64,000 nt of DNA from Nymphaea colorata. Lineage: Eukaryota > Streptophyta > Magnoliopsida > Nymphaeales > Nymphaeaceae. The notes below the pieces were generated by a model that saw nothing but the letters and a program-made list of their open reading frames with translations, was not told the DNA's origin and searched no databases. Shown one piece after another: positions 22,638 through 34,350 of this stretch. The DNA lies in assembly GCF_008831285.2 (NCBI RefSeq), contig NC_045138.2:11606571-11670570 (forward strand). The letters run 5' to 3'. How positions within the stretch are numbered: the first letter of the stretch is position 1; every line of letters begins with the position of its first letter. Made by a program: the position numbers and the translations under genes.

Positions 22638-22833
22638 GGGTATTATCGGTAAAATATAATTTTTCATCTTTATTCCTTTCCTTTCCTTCCCAATCCGTCC
22701 GATTTGGAAGGGAAAGAAATTACACTACACAATCCCTTCCCTCCCTTTCCTTTCCTTTCCCTCCCCTCCTTGCCAAACAAGTTTTGCCACTTTCCCTCCC
22801 TTTCCCTCCCTTTCCCTCCTACCAAACAGGGCG
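22638..22833 (-). repeat. Harbinger right terminal inverted repeat
   Basis: From GGGTATTATC (22638-22647) through CCTTTCC and CCCTCCC tracts to CTACCAAACAGGGCG; reverse-complement partner of 18475-18700. Confidence 0.7.
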
Positions 22834-23589
22834 TAAGGGAATGACTAATGAATCCTGCATCTCTCATGTTCATGAGTTTAAACCCTGCAATCATAGAGAT
22901 CTTTTCTCCATTGGTTGTGTTTCTGATGCTAGCTTTTTTTCTTTTGGTTCTCATTATCGTATTCAGGATCTTGTGGTGCTTGGAGGGTTGAAACTGCTGA
23001 GAACGAGTACCATAGTTCTCTTCTTTCTTTCGAGTAAAAATGATTTGCATATTGTTTGTAGTTCTATGTATCTTTTTATCAAGTTCACTTCATTCGTTAT
23101 GAGATTTTGTATGCCTTGTTAGGCTCGCAGGGTACTCTATGTTTGCTTAGTTTGAATAGGAAGTTTTTCGTTCTGCTCTTCTTTTTCAGCAAGCTGAAAT
23201 CGTTTAGAATGAAAATAATACATATGCTCTTTAAAGGGGCACATGGGCTAATTGCATGAGATTTCTCACCAAGGTTGGATCCCAATTTTTGTTCCTTGTT
23301 TCATCATTTGTCGTATAGGTGGAACTCTTTTATCCTAGTTCCCTTCTTTCTAAGTAGCATGTTCTTTGAGCTAATATGTATAATTTTACAACCTTTTTGA
23401 CCCAACAAGGATAGAATATGTGTTTTATGTTCTATGAAGAGTTCAAAGACAAACCTAGTTTAAAGAGCTCATTCATAATGTTGTTCTCAATGTCAAACGA
23501 GCAAGAATGAAGAAGACTGGGCAGGAGATAAGCAAGAGAAGCTAGAGGAGAGAAAGAGAGAAAAGGATGTCGTCTTCGCCAGCTCCTCC
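22834..23589. other. Intergenic DNA, no gene recognised
   Basis: No ORF with a known domain. A purine-rich AGAGAGAAAGAGAG stretch near 23540 precedes the Copia scrap and may be part of its LTR. Confidence 0.45.
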
Positions 23590-23990
23590 TCCTCGACTCG
23601 ATTGAAAGATTTAATTAGGGTTTTGTCTAACCCCTTACATAAGGAGTCCAGTAAATAATAAAAAATTTAAGAACTACCTAATAATAAAGTTCCAAAATAC
23701 AAAAAACCTCAAAGCAGCATGTTTTCTCAACACTCCCCCTCAAGCTATGGCATAAACGCTTATCATGTTCAACTTGCTACAACATTTCATGAAATAGAAT
23801 TTTGTAAATATATCTGCAACTTGATCTTCTAAAGCAACATTTTTTGGTAGAGATACTTCCTACTTGAATCAAGTTCCTAATATAGTGGCAATCCACCTTG
23901 ATATTCTTAGTCCGTTCGTGGAAGACCGGACTTGTACCAAAATACAACCACAAAATTGAGGGAGTTGTGCAAGCCACTCCTCAACTACCC
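23590..23990 (-). mobile_element. Copia scrap: RNase H C-terminus, polypurine tract and part of the 3' LTR
   Basis: The minus strand encodes 'SPVFHERTKNIKVDCHYIRN', the conserved end of Copia RNase H, followed by decayed sequence in which the usual LADIFTK-type motif is unreadable without frame changes. Next on the minus strand comes AGCTTGAGGGGGAGTGTTGA, a typical polypurine tract running into an LTR start (TGTTGAG at 23732). The LTR continues leftward, and its far end was not identified. No other Copia domains are adjacent to the right. Confidence 0.72.
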
Positions 23991-25959
23991 GAGGGAAATG
24001 GGTGGAAGAGGTAATCAACCTTGACATCATCTATATTGACTGCACAGTTGTACAACTCATATATAATCTTGTAATATTCAAAAGTTATATTTTGTATCAT
24101 TGAATATTTCACGTATGGATCATATATAACAAGATTACTATAAAGAAACATTGTCAGTCTTTTGGAATGCCAAATGAATTAGTCAACTTCAATTGATGGG
24201 TCTTCTGAATGACCGCTTGCAACTAACATTGACTACCACCATCATGTGCTTGTTAAGATTTGTGGGGGACATCTTTTATCAACAAGCTAAAATAACTATT
24301 CTTGTTAAATTTTAGGCGTAAGTGTTAACATGTAGGCTCCCTTCATTTAGGCATCATCATGGTTGAAGTATAAATCAGAATATGTGTAGGCAAAAACAAA
24401 TTATAGAGCAAAAAAATAGTCATTAGTGAAACAATTGATGTCGATGCTTGTGCTTCACCCGGAAAAATGACTTTTTCGATTGCATTATCTGTTTTCACCA
24501 ACAAGAAGATTTTTGCTAGCTATAAAGGACTTTGCTAACAAAGACATCATGCAGACCTATGTGCTACAAGGTGTTCCATACATGTAGATACTACAAACAA
24601 GTGCATCATGCACTTGCTTGCGAACAACAAAAATAAATTTTACCAAACTTACACTGAAATGCAACCACAAGATTGAGTAGCAAATACTATAATAAACAAG
24701 ATAGAAAAAATCAAAATCAATCATCTACTAAACTGAAAAGGAAATTATGAATGTTAAAGTATTAAATACACATATAAAAGTGCTGATTTGACTTTGGCAA
24801 TTTTGAGTGCACATACAAACATGCAACTTTGTTCAAAGTTATTAGCCCTCACTGGTGAAGAAAGCATGCGATAATAAAAGCATGTGGTATACTTCATTTG
24901 TGATCATCTGATCAATCTCGTGATGAAGATGGTCGTGCAATCGGTGTGACCTCACAATTTCGTCTTCCACGTCCATACATTGGTGCCGGTGGTCGTGTTC
25001 ACTTGTTGATGTCAAATGACGAGGCCATTGTTCCTTAATCGGTTACATGGGAGGAGAACTTGACTTCTACCTTTCCGATGCATGAGTAGATTGGCGCAAC
25101 ACCTAATCGTTGTCCCTCTCCCACTGCTTATAGGGAATGTCTACTTGTGTCGTCATTTCTTAGTATGCTTCAAAGTAACAGAGGGCTGGTGTTTATGCAG
25201 TCTCCACCATGCTTCCAATTTTAAATTTAATTGGCAAACTTTTCTTGCAACAGAACAACTAGGTTTGCAATAATGTTTCTAGAGTCGATCGCATGAATTG
25301 AGAAATTGGCTGACCCAGCTTAGTCAGCCTATGCACACATCCATCACACTATTGCTCCATGACAATCATGAAAAGGAGCCAAATGTCCCTTAATCAATTC
25401 CTGGACTGCAAAGCATCCTTCATGTCCTGTTGTCATGCTTGCTAATAGCGTGTTCCTATCAACTGCACTCAAAAGATATAATAACAATATCAAGTACTTT
25501 CACAATGGTAATATAATAAAACAACAAGATCAATTAGTTTTACAATGAAAGGATAACAAAACAACATAGATTAGAAATATTGACAGCGAACTAGTTCGGG
25601 AATTTGACATATATAAACATAACAATTCTTGTCAGGCTATGCAAATTTGATGGTGACTGGATCAGTGAAATAACATAAAATGCATGAAGATCAACATAAT
25701 TGACAATGAACAAAAGATAAAGCAACAATGATCAAACATATTCGACAACAAATTAACAATTGAACTACTAGATCAAAGTAGAGTACAATGATGGACTTTT
25801 TTTTGCAGCCTCTGAAAAATTGCCTTTCCACATCAAACCTGTTGGAGGAGTTCTCCAAGATCTCCAAGATATTTATTAATTCAACTGTGCTAAAAACAAT
25901 ATTTACAGGGAAACTAACAAAAATTGCTGCGTCTTGCACATGGGAATACAATGAACCTC
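23991..25959. other. AT-rich intergenic DNA, no gene recognised
   Basis: Only short ORFs (25082-25273 plus, 25691-25951 minus) with no known motif. Confidence 0.5.
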
Positions 25960-26183
25960 AAATTAAGAGTAGTAAAAAGAGAGTTGGCACATTTGGATTT
26001 TCCTTAGTGATGCGGAATAGGTGAACTTTGCTAGCCACAATTTGGGGAGCAGACCTGTCTCCCCCTCTTCCTTTAATTAGAAATCTAAGCCAAAATCTCA
26101 ATTTTCTGTTGTTAGCACCAATGATTATGGTGGAGTAACCATTGAAGTCAAAATAGCATAGCATCCAAGCTAACATCTCCGTC

Positions 26184-29100
26184 TCAAGGAAAGGTGATAT
26201 TTTTCATGTCGTATACATCTTTGGCTCCCTTGACCTTAATCGCAACCCGACATGCACCATTTATTTTCCTAGAGGCTATTTGAATACTTCCTTGGTTTGG
26301 TTGAGTGGTTAACCATTTGCCCGACAGGACACCGAAAGTGGACCAAGATTGCATTACATAAAGCTCCTTAGGCTGACTATCGAGTAAGGCAACAAAGTTA
26401 TTGACACAGTCCAACCATATTTGAGAACACATCAAGTCTATAAATTTACTATCCCCCCCATGGAAACACTTGTTTCTTCAATTCCATATACTCCAAATTA
26501 CAGTTTGAAAGCAGAGCCTCCAGCAGCAAGCAATCCTCTCTTGAAGTAGTAGCTGTACCAGTGTTAATTTCTCGGTAATAGTTCATGCTCCCCTTAGTTT
26601 CTTTTCAAATTTCTTTGAGACCAAATTCCATATTCCTTGCAAGCCGACATTCCAGCAACACATGCCAATTTGACTCCTCTGTAGCAATACAAATAGGACA
26701 TCGATTTGTTAGGGAAAGGTCCATCTTCTTTTCTCTGTCTTGAGTAGGTAGGCACCCATTCACAGGTATGTAAGTGAACCAAGGCCACGAGGATGTACAT
26801 CTTTATTCCAAATAAGTTCCCACCAAATTTCCTTAGGCCACTTTTCTCTTGTATCTCCCCAAGTATCTCTCACCTTAACTTCAAGAGCAGGCCTCTCGAC
26901 ATCAAGTAGCACATCCAAGCCACTTCCCAATTGAGGTATGGACATACATAGCATACGGAGAACTGTGTCGAACTTATGGACAAGGAAGAGACCAGATTCT
27001 AAAATCTATGGATCGTCATTTTTCGGGATTCTTGGAGGAATATTTGTTCCTCTTCTAGGAGGGCATCAACCAGAACATGACCTCCCCAATTTCCATACTA
27101 ATAGTTGATCTCACCTCTACCGATCTGCCACACAACATTTCCCTTAACTTGATACTAAGAAATAATGCAGTTCTTGAAAAACCATGACTTTTTTGGTTTG
27201 GGCTTAATAACCCATAAACCCATATTTCTTGTGACAAAATTTGGGGCAATTTACTTCATGAGCACAGATGGAAAGGGACCACTTTACCTGGCATGCCCTA
27301 GCCCATTCATCTAGCCGTGTTAAGCCTATTCCTCCCTCTGAGTAGGGTTTGCATACTTGGTCTCATGCAATCAGGTGCCTTGCTCTAGAGTTCCCATCTC
27401 CAGCCCATAGGAAATTGGCCATGGTCGAGGAAAGACTTTTTGATACCTTCCTAGGAAGCCAAAGGCTGACGACCAGAAACCAATTATGCTGCTGATAACG
27501 TGCTTGAGGAGGCATAATCATCCTATGTAGGAGAGAGTGGCTGACTTCCACAGGGAGAGCCATTTTTCGACCTTGGTGAGGAGGGGTTGACACCATTCAT
27601 CCTTGAGTTTTTTAGCGAACAAAGGCAGCCCTAGGTAAGACGTTGGAAGGAAATCACGAGGCCACCCAAGAGTAGAACAGATCCTGTCTTGCACCTCAGA
27701 CCGCACTGCGTCAAAAAAAGTATATATTAGATTTTCGATAGTTAACCTTCAGACCTACATTGACCTCTAGGAGCCACAAGGTGTCTTCAACTTGTTGCAT
27801 CAGAGCTTGTGAAGCATCGCTAAAAAGGAGAACATCATCTGCAAAGGCAAGAAATGGGGGAGCATGACCTGCATGAGGAATGAGGGGAGGCTTATACAAA
27901 TGATCTGCCACCCTTCCTGAAATAGCCCCTTTGAAAATTTCCATTGTGTCAATAAAAAGATAAGGGGATATTGGATCACCTTGTTAAAGGCCTCGAGCAA
28001 GGTTAAAATACTCTCCATGTTTCCCATTTACCAAGACCGAACCAGAGGCAGAAGTGACATATAACATGAACCACGTTACCCATGCTTCTAAAAAGCCCAC
28101 ATTGTGAATAGTGTTTTAAAAAAATTTTCAATTTACCAAATCATATGCTTTAGACATATCAAATTTTAAGTAACAAGAAGGCCTCTTTGATGATTGAAGG
28201 GAGTGAACTATTTCATGAGCTAATATAACGTTTTCATAGATAGTTCTGCCTGGGATAAACACACATTGCTCTTTTCCAATAATCCTTGCAAGGACGCTTT
28301 TCATCTTGTTAGCCAACAATTTGCACAAAAATTTATACATTGAGTTGTATAGAGCTATAGGATGAAAGTTGATGACCCTTTGGGCTCCCTTATATTTTGG
28401 AATAAGAGCTATCATAGATATGCTAATCTTCTTGACTAACCTCCTTGAATTCAAAAAGCTATGCATGACATCAAAATATCCACCCCCACTATATTCCAAT
28501 ATGATCTAAAGAAAAAGGCAGGGAAGCCGTCAATACCCGGAGTGATGACCACCTGTTTTACCTCCTCTCTAGTGACCAGTTTGATCAAACTTTGGTTTTC
28601 TATCTCTGAAACGACCTCTCCATCCCATAGACCTTGGAGGAGTTCCTCTGATCCATCAGTAGAGCCAAGGAGATAAAAAAAATCTCGAGAAGATTTGTTG
28701 AATTGTATATTGGTCCTCAAATTCCAAACCACTTTACCTCCTCTCTAATGACCAGTTTGATCAAACTTTGGTTTTCTATTTCTGAAACGACCTCTCCATC
28801 CCATAGACCTTGGAGGAGCTCCTCTGATCCATCAGTAGAGCCAAGGAGATAAAAAAAAAAATCTGGAGAAGATTTGTTGAATTGTATATTGGTCCTCAAA
28901 CTCCAAACCGCCTTATTCCAATTGAGAAGATTTGGCTTTTGGCATGACACCCATTCACCACTCTTTGTTAAAAAGACATATTTATGTCCCCCTCGCGAAG
29001 CCATTTGATCATAGCATTTTGTCTCCACTGACTTTCTTTTTCCAAGAGTACACTCGATAGCTCTTGCCTTAGCAACAATTCCACTGGAGCCACGAAACGA

Positions 29101-30063
29101 TCTCCCGCTTCAGATCTGATTTGAGTGTCCTCAAGGGACTGCTTTAGGCCATTGAATCATAGAGCCACATCCCCAACCTAGTGTTTGTACCACCTGGATA
29201 AGTCTTTCCGTACTCTTTCAAGTTTCGAGATTACCCTAATGAGTGGGCAGCCTTGATCACAACATGACCAAGCCTCAATCACTATCTTGTGGTTCTCTGG
29301 TAGCTAAGCCCAACTGCTAAAAAATTTGAAGCGACTAGGGCATGTATGGCAGATTTCAGAAAAGGATGAGAAGAAAACAAGCGGCGAATGATCAGAGGAA
29401 GATTGAATCACCATTTTTAGTTGATTTCTCTTGGACCATTTTTGACACTGAGTTCAACAAACACCACTCCAACCTATAGAAGATGGTTTCTCCGTTTCAG
29501 CAGTTATTAGTCCAAGTGAAAGTCTTTTTAGGATCTTCCAACGGACTAAAGCTATTGCTTTCCAAGAATAAGGAAAAAATACTACAAGAAGAAAGAGAGG
29601 GGTCTTTTCCAGTTTTATCTTTAGGGCCCAACGTGCAATTAAAATCTCCCATCAACAAAGCTGGCTCCTCAAGATGTTGGAGAAGAGAGTGGATTTTCTG
29701 AAATTCGACCTGCTTAGCATAAGGGTTTGTGGGAAGATAAATTCCTCACACATAGAAAGTCTCGCGGGAGCCTCTCTTAGAGCATCTTAAAAAAATCTAG
29801 AAATGATCTATCACCACAACTTGAGATTTCAGCCTCGCTGAATCCCACACACAGAGAATATGGGTGACCCCAAAGGAAAAGTGTATATTGGAAACCATAC
29901 CATAATTCTTCATATTAAGCTGCCATTGTTGGAGCTTGGTTTTAGTGAGCACTGTGTCAATTAAGCAAAACCACCCAAGGGAGAACACTTGAAGAAGGGA
30001 CAAGAGTTCTAGGTTAGCCTCATGTCTAACCAACCGTCTTACATTCGAAGACATGAAATTCAT
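26184..30063 (-). pseudogene. LINE ORF2: endonuclease / reverse transcriptase / zinc finger, degenerate
   Basis: The N-terminus MNFMSSNVRRLVRHEANLEL resembles the APE-type endonuclease start (NxRGL...). RT blocks: 'LIPKYKGAQRVINFHPIAL', 'LANKMKSVLARIIGKEQCVF' with 'IPGRTIYENVILAHEIVHSL', 'LKFDMSKAYDLVN', then after a frame change 'DPISPYLFIDTMEIF' and the catalytic FADD at 27834-27845 ('FLAFADDVLLFSD'). Thumb region 'PTSYLGLPLFAKKLKDEWC' at about 27640. The zf-RVT domain has 'WNKDVHPRGLGSLTYLPV' and 'CPICIATEESNWHVLLEC' (about 26650-26815), then a C-terminal tail to 26184. Multiple stops and frameshifts; not translatable. Confidence 0.85.
28557..28910. repeat. 176-bp tandem duplication inside LINE ORF2
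   Basis: Copy 1 is 28557-28732 and copy 2 starts at 28733; both begin TTTACCTCCTCTCTAGTGACC or near. They differ by a few substitutions and by the length of an A run. The duplicated protein block reads 'GSTDGSEELLQGLWDGEVVS'. The duplication occurred after insertion or in a dead copy, since the second copy interrupts the RT reading frame. Confidence 0.92.
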
Positions 30064-30210
30064 ATATGAGAATCTGATATGGGCGTCTCACCCTCCTTGG
30101 ACTCCCGCATGAGGCCATCGATGGGCTGATCCTGGAGGTTGGAAACAAAGTTCGGCGAGGAGGAGGAATAGCATGTCCTTTTATGTTTGCTGCCCACTCA
30201 TTCTAGATCT

Positions 30211-31980
30211 TCATGAAGGGGTAAATTGAAGTTTGATGTCTTTTAGGATTTTCCGACCTCTTCCCCCTCTACTTCCCCTTCCTCTGCTTGTATGTTTTGC
30301 CCTGCAACTTAATTTGAATTGCTGTGTTGGGGTTCCCTCTGAGACAATTCGCTGATTGGAAGAAATGGCAACTCTAGCTTGCCCCAGGTCACTTGATGCT
30401 GAAAAGGAAAAACATGGAGGAACGTCACATGGGAACTCTTGCCCATTTGGAGCCTTGGAGACAAACGAATTGGGGAAAAGCTTATTGGATGTGGAACTGT
30501 TGTTCTGACCCTTCCATAGTTTAGGTGCCCCCTTTTCTTTTGGGTGCATGAAGAGGGGCATGACCTTCCTACTTTGATTTCCGATATAGCTACTCTGGCC
30601 CCTCCTTGATTTTCTCATGAGGGGATTGATCCTCCGCAGGTTCCGATAATACTTCAAACCTGTTGGTTGCAGCTAGATGCTCCAATCGAGATCCGCTTGA
30701 AGGCCCATTTTCTCTACTGAGAGAAATTCCAGTGACGGTGTGGCCAACCTCAGGTGTTCTGGAGCCGTCTTTCAATTTTAGGTTCTGAGTTTTAGGGCAA
30801 GTCTTGGGGGGTGAAAGTTCACACCACACATTCGGCAGAACTAGAGGTGACCTTCATAAACTGTTGCTTGTGCGAGGATGTGGCCACCTCCCAGGTCAAT
30901 CTCCCTTTAGCAGGAGGTCTGATTGGATATGCAGATCCAAGAGGATGCAAGCAAAATTAGTGTGAGACATTTGGACCATGGGAGTGTCCGCATCTAGGAA
31001 GTCACCTTGCAGTCCCGTTGCCACTGCTTTGAAGATTTGATGCTTCCAAAAATAATGTGCTAGACCTGGCAGCCTCACCCACAAGGCAGTGGTGGTATTT
31101 GGGTTTATCTCAAGTGGTTGGCCAGGGTTCCATCTAGCTGCCACTAGAACCGTACCGCCCACTTTCCAAGCATGTTTTTCAATACTAGGTTAAGTTCTTC
31201 TTCACTTGCCACTCAAATAAGAAAATCCCCTTCATTGAGAAGGGAGAGTTGAGGAGATATTCTCTTCCTCCATTGCATAAACAGGTCTGAAATGAGCTTA
31301 GAGATGTTCCCATTGACTTTTGAGGATGCACCCATGAAACAACAAATTGCCGACCGTTGAAAGGGTTTAGTCATGCTTTGGAGATCTTCCTTGGTCACCA
31401 TTGTTCTTGGGCGCCTCTTGCCGAGAATCACTTCTAAGGGAGGCAGATCCTCCTCGTAGTCAATAACTCTACCTGCCACACAGTCCGCCCAAGATCGAGG
31501 TTGGGAAAGGCCCCTATACCCACATCGCCAAACTGCTCTGAAACACCAACTTCCTCCCCCTGGCAAGTGCTTCCCTCTTCACAACAAACATTCACTATGG
31601 AAAATTTCCCTTTCCAGTTTGCAGACACCGCTTGACCATGAGTTATCTGCCCCTTAGTTTCCCCATTCACAGAGGAGAATCCAAGAGGAGGCACGAAGTT
31701 GTCCCTACATTTAACCGGTAAAGGGGAAGAAAGGGGACTTACCTCTCATGCAGCTTGTTTCCACACTCGGCAGAGGCTCTTCTTCCATTGGTGCTATGCC
31801 GATCAACACAAGCGCCACTTCCTGCTCCATCGCTGGAAACCCACTGCTGGGGGAAGACCCCCATGGAGACTCTCGTGCCTCCACAATCACTTGCCTTTGC
31901 TGCACTCCCGCCTTTGCTACTTACTATTTCTTTTCGCAAAGCTGAAAACTTGCCTTTGCATGGCCAAGCTTTCACATTCT
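30211..31980 (-). pseudogene. LINE ORF1 (DUF4283 / RNA-binding gag-like), degenerate
   Basis: Segments in several frames. 31566-31213 holds 'VILGKRRPRTMVTKEDLQSM' and 'GNISKLISDLFMQWRKR', like the DUF4283 domain of plant LINE ORF1. 31162-30896 holds 'NTTTALWVRLPGLAHYFWKH' and 'NFACILLDLHIQSDLL', like the part just before the CCHC zinc knuckle. The C-terminal part (30657-30211) is basic and RG-rich ('RGRGSRGGRGRK'), as expected of an RNA-binding chaperone. Frameshifts separate the pieces. The start near 31980 is uncertain. Confidence 0.65.
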
Positions 31981-32135
31981 TTCTTGCTTGCTCCTTTCCA
32001 TTTCTTGAGTTTGAGAATGCTTGGAAGTTAGGTAACTACTTCAGAGTAGGATGTCTTTCCACATCCAAACCTATACCACATATGACAACTTAAGTACTAC
32101 AAATATGAAATAAAAAACAAAGTCGTATAGCAATA

Positions 32136-32502
32136 TTACATGCACAATTGGCTAAAAACCACATGCACTTTTGTTTGTTGATGCCTTATACGTTTGGTTG
32201 TAAATATGGGCCAGTCTAGCTGTGCCCCATGCATAATTGTTCTCTTCTTCAAAGTTCTCAAGGAATTGCATGATCTGTGTGTGAATGTTCTCTGTAGAAA
32301 AGTCACAGAATAGGCAATAGCCAAAGAAGAACAATGTAAAGCAGTGCATTTCCCTATCAATAATTGGATTTGGGCTTGTGAGGATTTTTAAGCCAAGTTC
32401 ATTCCCGAGTAAACCAATTCTAATGGAGCTGGTTCTATCAATTTTCAAAATCTCCACCCACAAAGACTTTTCAATACCAAGAACACCTTGTGTCGTGTCC
32501 AC
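32136..32502 (-). pseudogene. Possible plant mobile domain (MAIN-like) fragment
   Basis: The minus frame ends 'NNYAWGTARLAHIYNQTYKA', resembling the 'YAWGsA.LA.LYR.L..A' motif of the aminotransferase-like plant mobile domain of transposon-related proteins. Nothing else of the domain is certain. About 100 residues, with a stop shortly after the motif. It could be chance. Confidence 0.3.
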
Positions 32503-33619
32503 ATGGACATACTATAATGAACCAATGGTTGGTAATTCATGACACTTTAGTATAGTTATACAATATACATATCCCAATGTGATGGTCATTTCATTGTCAC
32601 CAAACTAGAACGTGTTGGTATACAAGGTCTAGTATCATAACATAAGACCAACTTTGGTTATCAATCTTAAATGGTTATCTATCTAGAATGTCAAGAACAT
32701 GCATGGCTCTCAACCATGGCTTCTAGAACTCACCTAGTTTCGACTATCATCGGCACCATAGGCCATCAGCATCAGACATGAAAATGGCATTGCACCTACA
32801 ACCATAAGAAGGCAAAGAAGATGTTTTTCCTGATTACTACACAGACCTAGCTCAAACATAGGTGACAAAGGGCATGAGCAACAAAAGCATTACAAACTTA
32901 TGCGGTAATATAGTCAAAATGGAAATGCTAGCAAAAATAACCAAATAAATAGCCAAAGGGACATATCACTGGCGATTGAGGAAATGATACACCAACTAAA
33001 CATGGTTAAGTCGTCATATCTACTCTTCTTCCCATTGTCATGTATGACCCATATTCTTCCTGCCCTGCCTTGAATCCATGAATGCGATTCCTCCTCATAT
33101 GATGTTGCTCGTTCTCATTCTCCTCATCTTCTACTTATTGCATGTACTTATCTTCCTTATTCTCATTTTCCTCTTCCTCTAAATACACTACTCATTTTAC
33201 AGTTATGTTCTACTTCTTCTCTTCCTTTGCCCTTTGATTATGTTTCCTTTCCTCCATTCAATAGTCTCTTTCTCCCAAAGCTTTTAGGACCATTCAAGGA
33301 GTTCTCTGAATTGTCTATGTGCCTTGACCAAATTTTTAGCTTTAGCTTCATAGTTCTAGGGAATGACTAAACCCTTCCTTGCTCGTAGAGGCCGACAGTC
33401 ATACTATTTCATCGGCCTATATATTTGCGGCTATATATCTTGCTCAGGGGATGCCAACTTCCTATGTGTTATAGATAGAGAGCATATTTATTCCTCTAGA
33501 TGTCTATCTACCCTCGCACCTTATCTCACATGCCCCACCATTGTTTTAGGGGCTAGGAATTTGCTAGTTTCCTTCTCCTACTTGTGGGGGGTGCTCTTGG
33601 TCGACAATCCCCAACGATG
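32503..33619. other. Unassigned DNA between the possible mobile-domain fragment and the repeat-containing ORF relic
   Basis: CTTCCTCTTCTC-rich stretches (about 33055-33260) would read as acidic residues on the minus strand. The plus ORF at 33363-33620 has no known motif. Confidence 0.4.
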
Positions 33620-34350
33620 AGTAGCACAACTGCTCCTTTGTGTGCTTCTGAGCCTCTTTCACCAGTGATAGGGAGCACAACTACTCCTTTGCCTTCTTTT
33701 TAGCCTCTTTTGTCGATGATTTCCATTTCTTTGGGTTAACAATTGCTGGCGATGGGGAGGCTTGATGTGTGTTGTTTTTTGATAATACTTGTGGATTCTG
33801 AGATGGTGGTTCTTGCTATAATACATGGATAAGGCTCACAGTACATAGCAGGTACTTCAATTGAACATCTAAACTCACCCTAGGTGTTGTCAAACTCGTC
33901 AAGAATTCCTACTTCTTCCATTGCCTTTGGCAGCTCCCTTGGTTGTCTTGTTTTTGGCACATCCTTGTTCACTTGCTTCTAAACCCCTTTCGGTAGTGAT
34001 TGTGGCTTATATAGGTTGACTATTGTTGGTGATGGGGAGGGCTTCTGTGTGTCATTTTCAACAACATCTATAGATTCAGAAGATGGGGTCTTCTTTTTGG
34101 TAACATCTGGATATGGCTCATAGTACTTAGTACTTTAGTCTAAACTCACCCAAGGTGAGGCCATCGATCTTGTTGGCTATTCCAACCACTTCCATCATCT
34201 CTAGCAGCTCCTTTGCTGGTCTTCGTTTTGGTGCATCCTTGTTCGCTTTGGTTGATTGAGGGTGCACAATCATTTCTTTCACTCTCTTTGTTGACACCAT
34301 GGTGAGAAAACAATAGGAATCAAGATGCAAGTGGTAGGAATATCTCACTG
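33620..34350 (-). pseudogene. Decayed ORF with an internally duplicated segment
   Basis: The minus strand from 34303 reads MVSTKRVKEMIVHPQSTKAN, then 'KDAPKRRPAKELLEMMEVVG' and 'GLTLGEFRL'. About 280 bp downstream the same pattern returns as 'NKDVPKTRQPRELPKAMEEV', then a stop and 'GEFR'. A following 'EPYPDVTKKKTPSSES' block also recurs as 'EPYPCIIARTTISES'. A third short duplication (AGCACAACTGCTCCTTTG / AGCACAACTACTCCTTTG) lies at about 33627-33690. Family not recognised; transposon accessory proteins often look like this. Confidence 0.5.

Larger units (their letters stand above)
18475..22833 (-). mobile_element. PIF/Harbinger DNA transposon, internally deleted (4.36 kb)
   Basis: The left end CGCTCTGTTTGGTAG mirrors the right end CTACCAAACAGGGCG. 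Both continue inward as purine-rich GGGAAAGGGAGG arms for about 200 bp, to a shared GATAATACCC. Flanking triplets are GAA (18472-18474) and TAA (22834-22836), an imperfect match to the 3-bp TWA duplication of this superfamily. Between the ends are a DDE transposase (20589-19949) and a Myb/SANT ORF (19948-19157), the two-gene set of plant Harbingers, both truncated and abutting. A host helicase gene fragment lies at 20696-20780. Confidence 0.75.
25960..31980 (-). mobile_element. L1-type LINE, nearly full length, inactivated
   Basis: Minus-strand order is ORF1 (about 31980-30211, gag-like) then ORF2 (about 30063-26184: endonuclease, reverse transcriptase, zf-RVT). This is the plant L1 layout, about 6 kb. 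The frame is broken many times, and ORF2 contains a 176-bp tandem duplication (28557-28910). No clear poly(A) tail or target-site duplication was found, so the outer limits are approximate. Confidence 0.82.

Noticed and set aside
22363-23122. Poly-Lys / poly-Phe ORFs around 22.4-22.6 kb
   Set aside because: They translate the (TTC)n and GAAGAA tracts and the purine-rich Harbinger end; no real protein signature.
32136-34350. A complete new transposon at 32.1-34.4 kb
   Set aside because: No terminal repeats, target duplication or catalytic domain could be shown; kept only as separate weak fragments.
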